Shown: positions 37,350 through 45,949 of the stretch, one piece after another | Layout of the letters: each line of letters begins with the position of its first letter | How positions within the stretch are numbered: the first letter of the stretch is position 1 | Assembly (NCBI GenBank): GCA_022072255.1 | Contig: JAJVHZ010000030.1 | Coordinates: 23,048-79,494, forward strand | Origin: Gammaproteobacteria bacterium | Lineage (GTDB): Bacteria; Pseudomonadota; Gammaproteobacteria; JAJPIJ01 | Length of the DNA stretch: 56,447 bases | Reading direction: 5' to 3' | Program-made: the position numbers and the translations under genes | Notes under the pieces: generated by a model | Databases searched by the model: none | The model's input: the letters and a program-made list of their open reading frames with translations, nothing else | What the model was told of the DNA's origin: nothing

Positions 37350-38630
37350 CTATCGTCGAGCGCGCCAGACGGCGGATCTGACCCGCGCCAGTCCCGCTGC
37401 GATCCTTCCGCGCACGATGTCACGCGCCCGATCACGGCTTCGGACGAAGCCGGCGTGAACGGCCGTGAGCGCCCGATTGCGCAATGTTCCCGGCAGGACA
37501 ACGACTGATGCGTTGTCCGTACTGTGGGTACCGAAACGCGCCTTGTAGGGGGCATCGCCCCATCCGAAATCCAGCCGGTGCGCAGGGCGATGGCCGACGA
37601 GATCCCGCTGGATCATGAGCAGCAGCACGGTACCCGGGGAGAGATCAGCATATTTTTCAGCGTAGCCGACCTCGACATAGTGATAGACGCCCTTGTACTG
37701 GTAGCCAATCGCGAATGCGCACGGCTCCTCGCGGAAAAGAAGCAGGTATGACCGCAGGACGCCCCGGCTTGCCAGGTGCGTCAGACGCTCAACTTCAGCA
37801 CGATCCGTTGTGACCCGCGGACCGAGCTTGCGGTGCTGCCACGACTGCCGCGATACCCGCGCGGCAAGCGAGAGCAGCAGACCGACTTGCTGCGGCGAAT
37901 CGATCCGCACCAATCGTGAGCCTGGATTGGCAGCTTCATCGAAGGTTACCAGCCGCTCGCGCAGATAGCGCCTGTGCTTGCGGCTCATGCGTGCCAGGCA
38001 TGCGTCCAGGGTGGGCGAGAGCTCGATGTAGTGCCGCTTGCGCACGCCGTCCAGCGGATGAATCAGGCAGTCTCGCCCGGCATGGGCATGCAGGGCGCGC
38101 CACGTGAATGAGTCCGTCGGCAGCTTTCGAAACAAAAGGCCGCCACAGGAGTCGTTGCGTCCGAGGATGGCCGCGTACAATGTCGCGTGAGCTGCGTGAT
38201 CGTCGGGCAGCAGCGGTTGGCCTCCAAGGATGTTGGCGACCGGCCAGCTGTGGCGAAGAATTACCCTGTTGCCAATCTCGAATTCGAGCGACACGGTCTG
38301 ATGGCGTATCGGCACGACTCCGACGACGATGCCGGAGGTGTCGCGGATTACAGCGACCTCGCTTCGGCGGCTGTCGCCCGCGCCGTGCCAGCTCTCGGTC
38401 CATGTTGGCGATTGGTAGAGAGTCTCCGGATTCGCACTTTCGGACGCGAGCATGGACCATGCGGCACGAACTTCCTTGCGCCCGAGCGCATCACTCGATT
38501 TGAGAAAGCACAACGAGTAGGCCGGCGTCCTCGCCGCCCCCGATTGCGGGGTGTCGGAGGAGGGCAAGACTTGCTGCCGGTACGGATCCGTTTGTGTCAT
38601 GTCGACCGATCGCACTGCGTTGCCAGGCAT
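37350..38630 (-). CDS. Acetyltransf_6/CelD-like (FemAB-type) protein
   Basis: 426 aa from ATG 38630; ATG 38600 is an alternative. The C-terminal half has a GNAT-like fold of the PF13480 type: CLARMSRKHRRYLRERL, LASRGVLRSYLLLFREEPCA, FAIGYQYKGVYHYVEVGYAE, then LDFGWGDAPYKARFG. Such proteins occur beside polysaccharide and cellulose genes and are thought to transfer acyl or aminoacyl groups. The N-terminal ~60 residues are polar and poorly conserved. A distant relative lies at 45950-47167. Single gene, with its upstream side in a 572-bp gap. Confidence 0.75.
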   Translation of the reverse strand: MPGNAVRSVDMTQTDPYRQQVLPSSDTPQSGAARTPAYSLCFLKSSDALGRKEVRAAWSMLASESANPETLYQSPTWTESWHGAGDSRRSEVAVIRDTSGIVVGVVPIRHQTVSLEFEIGNRVILRHSWPVANILGGQPLLPDDHAAHATLYAAILGRNDSCGGLLFRKLPTDSFTWRALHAHAGRDCLIHPLDGVRKRHYIELSPTLDACLARMSRKHRRYLRERLVTFDEAANPGSRLVRIDSPQQVGLLLSLAARVSRQSWQHRKLGPRVTTDRAEVERLTHLASRGVLRSYLLLFREEPCAFAIGYQYKGVYHYVEVGYAEKYADLSPGTVLLLMIQRDLVGHRPAHRLDFGWGDAPYKARFGTHSTDNASVVVLPGTLRNRALTAVHAGFVRSRDRARDIVRGRIAAGLARVRSAVWRARR

Positions 38631-39202
38631 GGTTGGAGACCTTTGCGCCCGAATCCCCCGGCGTGACGTCGCCTTGGAAAGAGACAGTCATTGAGGGGCT
38701 CGGTTCCGTGCACCTCGGTTCCCTCGGAGTGCGCTGATATGCGGTCGTGCGGAAGCTTGCGGGAAACAGCGTCCGCTGAACCTGAACGAGATTCCCGAGG
38801 CGGCCGTTCCGATGAGTCCGCAATGCGCGGGCTTCCTCTCAGGGGACCAGCGCTCGATGATCCTGCCATTTGCGCGGCGGAGATCGTGATTGGCATCGCT
38901 AAATCGAGACCTGCCCGCCGCAGGCAGGGGCCAGGCCCGCCATCCGCGCTCGGCCGGCGTAGCCCGACAGCCAAGCGATGCGCCCGGGGCCGAGCATCTG
39001 GCTGGCCGCCTTCCGCATTTCGTCGCCGAGCAGCATTCTGACGAGATCTACGGGTCCGCGATGGTGGCCCCGAGCGAAGGGCAGCAGGCGCCAGCCGCCG
39101 ATAAGCACGGGATCGATTGACCGGGATCAGCGCTTTCGCGTCGCCTGCGGAGTTGAATTAGACTTGTCTCGATGCGATTGGGATTGGCGACAGGGTCCGC
39201 AT
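38631..39202. other. 572-bp gene-poor region
   Basis: Between divergent genes (Acetyltransf_6 on minus, PmtA-like on plus). Several overlapping small frames exist on both strands (for example 38899-39108 minus), but none has family features or a good ribosome site. No repeat or clear promoter was found. A decayed gene cannot be excluded. Confidence 0.4.
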
Positions 39203-39979
39203 ATGAATATAAGAACGATCGAGCGGGCTTACCGGCGCTACGCTCCTGGTTACGACCTGTATTTCGGCAGGTTCCTGCAGCCCGGCCGACGCGCCACCGT
39301 TCAGTGCATGAGCTGCCATCCCGGAGAGCGAATTCTCGAGGTCGGCGTCGGAACCGGGCTGTCGCTCCCGCTATATCCACCCGAGACCACGGTCTACGGC
39401 ATCGATATCTGCCCGGAGATGCTGGCGCGCGGCAGCGCCCGCGTGTTCCGTGAGCATCTCGAGCAATCGGCAGGTCTCTGCAGGATGAATGCCGAGCGTA
39501 TGGGGTTTGCGGACGACACCTTCGACAAGGTGGTGGCGATGTACGTGGTGTCCGTGGCACCCAATCCCGGCCGCATGGTCGATGAGATGCGCCGGGTGTG
39601 CAAGCCGCACGGGGAACTGTACTTCGTGAATCATTTCCTCCATCCCCATCCCGCCATGGCCTTCATCGAGCGTATGGCTGCCCCTTTGTCCCGCTTTCTC
39701 GGCTTCCACCCCACCCTGAGCCTGCAGGGGCTCGTCGCCGAGGCGAGCCTCGAGGTGACGGAGAAGACCCCGGTGAACGCCTTTGGTTACTGGACTCTCC
39801 TGCGCGCCCGGAACAACAAGCAGACGTTCCGGCGGGCTGCCGTACGAACGGGATGTTCCAGCGTTGCCCGCGGGACGGCGGAGCTGAGAGCGCAAGGCGC
39901 CACCGCTGTCGCGGCGGCGCAGGACGGATCGGAGTTTTCGCTGAATCCCAAGATCGTGTCCGCGGACGACCCGGCATAG
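39203..39979 (+). CDS. PmtA-like SAM-dependent methyltransferase
   Basis: 258 aa from ATG 39203. Class I methyltransferase: MNIRTIERAYRRYAPGYDLY, then motif I ILEVGVGTGLSLPLYP, acidic VYGIDICPEM, and AERMGFADDTFDKVVAMYVV. The C-terminal core FVNHFLHPHPAMAFIERM and GYWTLLRARN resembles PmtA, which methylates phosphatidylethanolamine toward phosphatidylcholine. About 55 residues beyond RARN form a low-complexity tail that PmtA normally lacks; it may be non-functional or a frameshifted end. No partner genes are nearby. Confidence 0.8.
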   Translation: MNIRTIERAYRRYAPGYDLYFGRFLQPGRRATVQCMSCHPGERILEVGVGTGLSLPLYPPETTVYGIDICPEMLARGSARVFREHLEQSAGLCRMNAERMGFADDTFDKVVAMYVVSVAPNPGRMVDEMRRVCKPHGELYFVNHFLHPHPAMAFIERMAAPLSRFLGFHPTLSLQGLVAEASLEVTEKTPVNAFGYWTLLRARNNKQTFRRAAVRTGCSSVARGTAELRAQGATAVAAAQDGSEFSLNPKIVSADDPA

Positions 39980-40014
39980 CGCTGCACGCTTTGGGCCGGG
40001 TCGACGGCCGCGGG

Positions 40015-40752
40015 TCAGTCCAGGATCCCGCCGAGGCGCGCGCACATGTGCTGCCAGTGGCTGCCTTTCCAGTATATGCGTCCGCAGCCGCGGCATACGT
40101 AGTACTCCTGGTGCAGCCGCGCAACCGTCGGTGGCACCTTGTCGATGACCGTCGCCTTCTCGATCGGCGTCACTGCAAGGTTGCAGCACAGACACAGGGT
40201 GAACGGCCGCACCGATGCGCCGAGTTGGAGGCGCCCGATGATCTCCTTCGCCTGCGCCAGCGGCTCCAGCGCGTGCACATAGCATCCGTGCGTGACGGTG
40301 CGGACTTTCAGCAATTCGCGATCGCGCGTGAGGATGATGCGCGACTCGCGCTGCGCGAGTTCGACGATGTCGCGGTCGGAGTATGCGCGGTCGTGGAGCG
40401 TGTCGAACCCGAGCATGCGCAGCAGACGTGCGAGACCGCCGAGCTGTGCATCGGCGATGAAGCGGCTAACGCGCAGCGGTTCCGGTCGCAAGCGCAGCAG
40501 TGGCCCGACGTCGAAGGCTTCGAACATCGGGTAGACACTGATGCGATCGCCGTCGCGCAGGCGGTATGCAAAGTCCACGGACATGCCGTTGACCAGGATG
40601 AGCTCGACCTCGGTGTGTGGAACGCCGAGCGCCTCTATCGCCTGCTTGACCGTCGCCCCGCGGGCGTGCCGGTGCTCGAACTCGCACCTGCGATGCGGGT
40701 AATCGAGAAAATCGTTGAGCTCCTCGTAGAAACGAAACCGCGCGGTCGCCAT
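40015..40752 (-). CDS. Mut7-C RNase domain protein with N-terminal ubiquitin-like domain
   Basis: 245 aa. The N-terminal ~85 residues are ThiS/MoaD-like (Mut7-C ubiquitin type: ATVKQAIEALGVPHTEVELI, LVNGMSVDF, GDRISVYPMFE). The C-terminal part is the Mut7-C domain: RFIADAQLGGLARLLRMLGF, YSDRDIVELAQRESRIILTR, plus a zinc-ribbon with CLCCN and CRGCGRIYW. PIN-like RNase activity is predicted for the family (DAQL and the TRDRELL acidic residues). Monocistronic; the 3' end nearly meets the convergent PmtA-like gene. Confidence 0.9.
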   Translation of the reverse strand: MATARFRFYEELNDFLDYPHRRCEFEHRHARGATVKQAIEALGVPHTEVELILVNGMSVDFAYRLRDGDRISVYPMFEAFDVGPLLRLRPEPLRVSRFIADAQLGGLARLLRMLGFDTLHDRAYSDRDIVELAQRESRIILTRDRELLKVRTVTHGCYVHALEPLAQAKEIIGRLQLGASVRPFTLCLCCNLAVTPIEKATVIDKVPPTVARLHQEYYVCRGCGRIYWKGSHWQHMCARLGGILD

Positions 40753-40894
40753 GACCGCGAATTATGCGTCCGCGGTCGCAGCGTTCAAACCCTGGCAGAC
40801 GGCATGGACGCGGGTGGGTCTGGTCGGCTGCCTGCTGTTAACGTCGGAGGCCAGCTCCGGACCGAACGGCCGGGCCGTCCCCGCGCGAGGGGCA

Positions 40895-41185
40895 CTACGG
40901 CATCCGGCCGATGATCTGCTTCATCTGGTCCGGAGAGTAGGCGTGCAGGGTCTGCGATCGAACATTGCCCAGCGAGCCCACCGCCAGCAATACGGTCGTG
41001 GCGGCTTCGTCGCTGCCCTCCACCACCACGACCATGTCGTAGTTCCCGACAGTGTAATAGGCGCTCACGACCGATACGCCCAGCTTTTCGGCCAGCGCCC
41101 GGAATCCATTCAGGCGGTTCGGCGAGTCCTTGACGTTCCGGATTCCCTGATCGGTGAAGTTGATAAGGCTGATGAACGTTGCCAT
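40895..41185 (-). CDS. GYD domain protein
   Basis: 96 aa. FISLINFTDQGIRNVKDSPN, then the name motif VGNYDMVVVVEGSDEA (G-N-Y-D variant) and a C-terminal QMKQIIGRMP. The family has a dimeric ferredoxin-like fold with unknown function. Strong Shine-Dalgarno GAGGAGGA in front of the ATG. Confidence 0.88.
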   Translation of the reverse strand: MATFISLINFTDQGIRNVKDSPNRLNGFRALAEKLGVSVVSAYYTVGNYDMVVVVEGSDEAATTVLLAVGSLGNVRSQTLHAYSPDQMKQIIGRMP

Positions 41186-41716
41186 GGCTTCCTCCTCGGA
41201 AGGCTCGTGCCCCGTTTCCTATCGCCTGGTTCGCGCACGCGCCAGTCGAACCTGTAACAGGCGGCGAGAGTGCGCCCCCCAAGCATTGCCGTACAACTGC
41301 AAGTGTAGGCGGCAGGCCTGCCATTCGCGAGAAACGCGGTGAGGGCCGGCTCCGGCATGAGGATCGGAGTGAATCAGCCCGGGGCGCGCGCCGGGATAAT
41401 GCAGTCCGGCCACCTGTCTGCGTTCCAGGGGCGACATGTGGAGGCTGAACGGGCTTCACGAGCCGGCATCGCCCCCTGCCGGCGGCCAGCGTTCGCAATG
41501 GCGGCACGGCGGATCTGATCAATGCGGATTCCCGGATATGCACCTGCCTGCCAGGCCTCGTTGCCGGCATTCCCGCTCCTCGGTCTCCTGCAACGCGCCC
41601 GTCGCAATCCCTGCTGCCGACGTCGCCCGACGGTGGGAGACGAGCAACCGACCGGAGTAAACTTGGGCGTCGCGGATCCGAGCCTCGCCGTCGTCTTCAG
41701 GTAACAGGTGAACCCG
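41186..41716. other. 531-bp gap without a supported gene
   Basis: Between the GYD gene (minus) and the MlaC gene (plus). Frames present on both strands are Arg/Pro-rich shadows. No RNA gene, repeat or convincing promoter was seen. Confidence 0.4.
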
Positions 41717-42349
41717 ATGACTGGACTTCTCGCCCGGCCCATCCTGCTGGCCCTGCTGTGCAGCACGGCCTGGGTCGGCGCCGCCGCTGAATCCGTCGGC
41801 AACGACGATCCGCAGGCGCTGGTCCGGGACACCATCGAAAAACTGCGCGCGGCCGTGCTGCGCGACAAGGCGGCCATCGAGGGCGATCCCAACCGCGCCG
41901 TGGCTGTCGTCGACGAGATCGTCTCACCGCACGTCGATGCGACGCGATCCGGCAGGCTGATCCTGGGCAAGCACTGGCGCACGGCCACGCCGGAGCAGCG
42001 CCAGCAGTTCATCGACCTGTACAGGCGCCTGCTGCTGCGCACCTACGCCATCCACGTCAGTGACTACACCGACGTCGGCGTGGACTACCTCGCGACCATG
42101 CCGCTCGGCGAGGAAGGCAAGGATGCCGTCGTACGCACCCGCGTGATGCGGCCGGGCAAGGACGCCGCCAACGTGGACTACCGGATGACCCGGTCCGGGT
42201 CGGGTTGGAAGGTCTACGATGTCGTGGCCAACGGCGTGAGCATCGTCGTCTCCTTCCGCTCCGGCGTCGATGCCGAGATCCAGCAGTTCGGCATCGACGG
42301 CCTGATCACCCGGCTGGCCGAGAGGGTGCAGCGCCCGCTGACGAATTGA
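41717..42349 (+). CDS. MlaC/Ttg2D-type periplasmic phospholipid-binding protein
   Basis: 210 aa from ATG 41717 (AGGTG 6 nt upstream); a GTG at 41708 would add three residues. Signal peptide LLARPILLALLCSTAWVGAA followed by the Tol_Tol_Ttg2 domain: RAVAVVDEIVSPHVDATRSG, LILGKHWRTATPEQRQQFID, YRRLLLRTYAIHV, and the C-terminal WKVYDVVANGVSIVVSFRSG. MlaC shuttles phospholipid between the inner-membrane MlaFEDB complex and outer-membrane MlaA. The rest of the mla operon is not here, so it is an orphan copy in this window. Confidence 0.9.
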   Translation: MTGLLARPILLALLCSTAWVGAAAESVGNDDPQALVRDTIEKLRAAVLRDKAAIEGDPNRAVAVVDEIVSPHVDATRSGRLILGKHWRTATPEQRQQFIDLYRRLLLRTYAIHVSDYTDVGVDYLATMPLGEEGKDAVVRTRVMRPGKDAANVDYRMTRSGSGWKVYDVVANGVSIVVSFRSGVDAEIQQFGIDGLITRLAERVQRPLTN

Positions 42350-42400
42350 AGGCCTGACTGAATTTGTACATCATGCACGGTAAAGGACTGGAGACGAAGC

Positions 42401-43678
42401 ATGAAACATTCGAAGAATGAACATCTGATGGCCCGCAAGGCCGCCGCCACGCCCCGCGGTGTCGGCGTGATGGCCAGCTTCTTCGCCGACCGCGCCGAGA
42501 ACGCCGAACTGTGGGACGTCGAAGGTCGCCGCTACATCGACTTCGCCGGCGGCATCGCGGTGATGAACGCCGGCCACGGCAACCCCCGGGTGGTGGCGGC
42601 GATCGAGGCGCAACTGAAGCGCTTCACGCACACCTGCTACCAGGTCGTGCCCTACGAGAGCTACATAGCGCTCGCCGAGAAACTCAACGCGATGACGCCG
42701 GGCGGCCATGCCAAGAAGACGGCGCTGTTCTCCACCGGCGCGGAGGCCGTGGAGAACGCCATCAAGATTGCGCGCGCGTACACCAAGCGCTCCGGCGTGG
42801 TCGCCTTCGGCGGTGCCTTCCACGGCCGCAGCCTGTTCGCCGTGTCGCTCACCGGCAAGGTGCAGCCGTACAAGGCCGGCTTCGGGCCCTTCCCGCCCGA
42901 GATCTACCACGCGCCCTTCCCCTGCCAACGCACCCGGCTCGAGGAGGTGAAGAAGGCGGTGGATCACATCTTCAAGGCCGACATCGAGCCCGGCCGCGTG
43001 GCCGCGATCATCTTCGAGCCGGTGCAGGGCGAAGGCGGCTTCAACGTGATCCAGGCAGAAGCGGTGAAGTGGCTGCGGCAACTGTGCGACGAGCACGGCA
43101 TCGTGATGATCGTCGACGAGGTCCAGACCGGCTTCGGCCGCACGGGCAGGATGTTCGCGATGGAGCATTTCGGCGTCATCCCCGATCTCATGACCATCGC
43201 CAAGAGTCTGGCCGGCGGCGTGCCGCTGTCGGCCGTCACCGGCAGGGCCGAGGTCATGGACGCGCCGGCGCCCGGCGGGCTGGGCGGCACCTACGCCGGC
43301 AACCCACTGGCCGTGGCTGCGGCGCACGCCGTGATCGACCTCATGTGCGAGGACAAGCTGCCCGGGCGCGGCCAGGTGCTCGGCGACAGGCTGAAGGCCG
43401 TGCTGCAGGAGATGCGCGCAACGGTGCCGCAGATTGCCGACATCCGCGGCCTGGGCGCGATGGTGGCGGCGGAGTTCAACCGCGTGGGCAGCGACGAGCC
43501 CGACGCCGACTTCGCAAAGAAGGTGCAGGCGGCGGCACTCGAACGCGGGCTCATCCTGCTGACCTGCGGCGTGAACGCGAACGTGGTGCGCTTCCTCTTC
43601 CCGTTGACCATCCCGCAGCCGGTGTTCGAGGAGGGCCTGGACGCGCTGCGGGCAGCGCTCAGGGCCGCCGTGGGCTAA
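42401..43678 (+). CDS. gabT: 4-aminobutyrate aminotransferase
   Basis: 425 aa, usual length. PLP-dependent class III aminotransferase: FAGGIAVMNAGHGNPRVVAA, ALFSTGAEAVENAIKIARAY, IIFEPVQGEGGF, MIVDEVQTGFGRTG and the PLP Lys in TIAKSLAGG (K268), GGTYAGNPLA. It converts GABA and 2-oxoglutarate to succinic semialdehyde and glutamate; a related substrate (5-aminovalerate) is possible. No gabD is next to it. It starts 51 nt after mlaC, possibly in the same transcript. Confidence 0.93.
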   Translation: MKHSKNEHLMARKAAATPRGVGVMASFFADRAENAELWDVEGRRYIDFAGGIAVMNAGHGNPRVVAAIEAQLKRFTHTCYQVVPYESYIALAEKLNAMTPGGHAKKTALFSTGAEAVENAIKIARAYTKRSGVVAFGGAFHGRSLFAVSLTGKVQPYKAGFGPFPPEIYHAPFPCQRTRLEEVKKAVDHIFKADIEPGRVAAIIFEPVQGEGGFNVIQAEAVKWLRQLCDEHGIVMIVDEVQTGFGRTGRMFAMEHFGVIPDLMTIAKSLAGGVPLSAVTGRAEVMDAPAPGGLGGTYAGNPLAVAAAHAVIDLMCEDKLPGRGQVLGDRLKAVLQEMRATVPQIADIRGLGAMVAAEFNRVGSDEPDADFAKKVQAAALERGLILLTCGVNANVVRFLFPLTIPQPVFEEGLDALRAALRAAVG

Positions 43679-43751
43679 AAGGCAGGCGGACGCTCGTGCG
43701 GCACGGCCGCGGCATCCCCGACCGGTGCGTGAGCAAAGGCCGATCTCCGGC

Positions 43752-44135
43752 TCAACCGAGCAAAGGGATGCAGTCGGAACTGCACGCGCGGGCCGATGGC
43801 GCTGCCGGCTTGCCCGGCCGCTGCAACACGCCGCGCGTCGGCGTGACACTGATTCGCATGTCGGCGCCACTGCCGATCACGCGCCCATCGCCATCGACCA
43901 TCAGGCTGTAGCCGCCGGGCTCGACCGGCGGCCACAACAGGCTGAGCAGTGGACCTGCGGCGACGTTGGCGGCGCTGCGCGCGCCGGTGCTCGCCACGAT
44001 GCGATCGCCGTGCCATTCGATCGACACGGCCACCGCATGCGGCCGGCCGTCCTTGCCCTGGGTCAGCAGATAGGGATTGACGCCGAAACGCGCGCTCTCC
44101 GCGCGCAACTTCTCGGTGGCAGGCGTTGCATTCAT
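43752..44135 (-). CDS. Pyridoxamine 5'-phosphate oxidase-like (split-barrel) protein
   Basis: 127 aa. FMN-binding split-barrel features: NPYLLTQGKDGRPHAVAVSI, DRIVASTGARSAANVAAGPL and LSLLWPPVEPGGYSLMVDGD. Its small size and lack of the PdxH C-terminal residues exclude a true PdxH; many relatives are of unknown function. It converges with gabT (73-bp gap). Confidence 0.78.
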   Translation of the reverse strand: MNATPATEKLRAESARFGVNPYLLTQGKDGRPHAVAVSIEWHGDRIVASTGARSAANVAAGPLLSLLWPPVEPGGYSLMVDGDGRVIGSGADMRISVTPTRGVLQRPGKPAAPSARACSSDCIPLLG

Positions 44136-44476
44136 ATCGATACCTCGAAAGTGGCCGGGCTACACGAAAGATCGCGCCGCTCGCGCGCGCTGTCAATCCA
44201 GCCCGGACGGACGGACGGACGGAAAGTCTACGTCACGACCGGCTCGGTGTCGCGACCGGCCAGGCATTCGAGACGCCACCGGTTCTGATAACTAATTCAT
44301 TGATCAGGTTTACCCGACCCGATCCTCGATGACGTCGAGATCGAGCTCGCCGGCGGCGCCCCGGCCGCGCTGGCCGGCGGGCCTTTCCCTGTCCAGCGCG
44401 GCGGGGGCGCGGTTGATCCCGATGGTCCTGCGGGCATCTGCCACGCGGATCGTGCCGGTCGCATTGCAGCGGCTGT
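44136..44476. other. 341-bp gap with a GGAC tetranucleotide run
   Basis: No gene found. Around 44204-44222 there are nearly five copies of GGAC in tandem, a short simple-sequence repeat upstream of the PNPOx-like gene. The AT-rich stretch TGATAACTAATTCATTGATC lies near 44286-44305. Confidence 0.45.
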
Positions 44477-45091
44477 TCAGTCGTAGTCCGGCGCGTCCTC
44501 TCCCGGCTCGAGATCCGGGGGCGGCTCCTCCGGGAACCCTTCCGCGCCCGGAGCCGCTTCGCACATGCCCAGCGCGCGCGTGATGGCCGCCCGGGAGCCG
44601 GCCAGGGGATATCTGCCGAAGAAGACCTGCGTCTGCCCCGGGATGCGGAACTCGAAGCGCGCGGCTCGCCCTTCCATCAGCTCCTTCAGGATGGCCGCCT
44701 GCTCCTCGGGTGCGTAGATGTGCAGGGAGACCGCGTCGGAACCGTACTCCGTCGCCACGGCCATGACGAACTCGTACGCGGGCCGGTCGTCGATCCTGAG
44801 CCGGGTCGGCAGTGCGCTCACGATCCCGGTGGCGCTCTGCACCACGCCGAGACTCAGTATGATCGTGATGAGGAACCGGCTGCAGTCCGGCGGGAAGTAG
44901 TCAACCGCCAGGACCGACTGGCCCTCCTCGCCGATGGTGGCGGCGCGAAACGCCGTTTCATCGCCCAATTCCATGCCCTGGGAAAGCCAGCTCCCCGACA
45001 CCTGCTGCTCGTAGACGTTGAAGTCCACTGCACCGCAGTAGCTGCCCAGGAAGAAGAGGACGGCGCTCACCCACCGGCGTGTACCCCGCAC
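44477..45091 (-). CDS. Exported protein of unknown function
   Basis: 204 aa, GTG start with AAAGGG ahead. N-terminal hydrophobic signal (RWVSAVLFFLGSYCGAVDF). Mixed beta/alpha content with FLITIILSLGVVQS and YEFVMAVATEYGSDAVSLHI. The C-terminus is Pro/Glu/Asp-rich (PEEPPPDLEPGEDAPDYD). No recognised domain. Cys residues are few (three in the mature region), so disulfides are possible. Followed on the same strand by nothing obvious downstream for 340 bp. Confidence 0.6.
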   Translation of the reverse strand: MRGTRRWVSAVLFFLGSYCGAVDFNVYEQQVSGSWLSQGMELGDETAFRAATIGEEGQSVLAVDYFPPDCSRFLITIILSLGVVQSATGIVSALPTRLRIDDRPAYEFVMAVATEYGSDAVSLHIYAPEEQAAILKELMEGRAARFEFRIPGQTQVFFGRYPLAGSRAAITRALGMCEAAPGAEGFPEEPPPDLEPGEDAPDYD

Positions 45092-45267
45092 GTCTTTGCC
45101 CTTTGTGCTGCGAAAAACTCAGTATACGGCCGCAAGGGGCAATCGATGCGTAACCTGCAGCCATCTCCACTCGCACGACCAGGCTATGTCGGACGGTAGC
45201 GGCGCGACGCCGGGTTGACCGGAACTGCTGGCGGAGAGTCGGGCTTCGGCGCGCTGACCGACCCGAC

Positions 45268-45531
45268 CTACTTGCAGGGCACCACCTTGCGATAGGTGTC
45301 GCGCGACCAGAGCTTCTGGCCGTCCGGCGTCTTGCCGTCCTCGTGCCACTTCTGCGTGACCTCCATGCAGAAGGTGCCGACGTCCTCGATCGTCGGTCCG
45401 GTGTCCTCGGGCGGCTCGCCGCCGACCTGCACGTTGGGATCGGTGGAACTGTAGTCCGGGGTGATGGTGCTGCTGGCGCAGCCGCCCAGGGTCACCGCGG
45501 CAGCGATGATGAGCAGGGGATGGTGTCGCAT
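45268..45531 (-). CDS. Small lipoprotein of unknown function
   Basis: 87 aa from ATG 45531, preceded by GAGGAG. Signal with lipobox MRHHPLLIIAAAVTLGGC (Cys18), then a Thr/Asp-rich stretch and the end VTQKWHEDGKTPDGQKLWSR followed by DTYRKVVPC. Two further Cys residues may form a disulfide. No family recognised; 176 bp upstream of the exported protein gene on the same strand. Confidence 0.7.
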   Translation of the reverse strand: MRHHPLLIIAAAVTLGGCASSTITPDYSSTDPNVQVGGEPPEDTGPTIEDVGTFCMEVTQKWHEDGKTPDGQKLWSRDTYRKVVPCK

Positions 45532-45949
45532 GTTCTCCTCCTCGCGCCGTCCGGCGCAGCGATTTTCGATGCCCGAAGGTAGCATCGGGGCAGCTGCCCA
45601 AAGTGTGATCGGGGGCGCGGACACGGGCCTGGGGGAGGCCAATCCTCGCGCGCAGCCGGGGGGCGAGCGCTCGCTGCATGGGCGTGTCGGTCTTCACGCG
45701 CGCTCGAGACTTCCATGAGACGAGACCCCTACGCGGCACGTCTGCGGCAACGCGGCAACGGCGGGGAGCGCGGGTCCGCGGATACCGTGACGGTGCGGCT
45801 CGAGGTTCTCCCCACGAACCGCGCGACACTGCATATACTCAGAAACAGGGAGCTGCCTGCTCCTCGACGAGGGGTGCGATGCCTATGAATGCGATCATGA
45901 ATGTCCGGATCGATGCCTCGGCCGCGGCCGGCACGTGCGGTTGCCGCCC
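45532..45949. other. 418-bp divergent intergenic region
   Basis: Separates the small lipoprotein gene (minus) from the Acetyltransf_6 gene (plus). Nothing gene-like was found: overlapping frames here lack ribosome sites and family features. No promoter could be assigned with confidence. Confidence 0.4.

Noticed and set aside
38899-39108. A 69-codon minus-strand frame in the 572-bp gap
   Set aside because: No ribosome site, signal, or recognisable motif; too weak to list as a gene.
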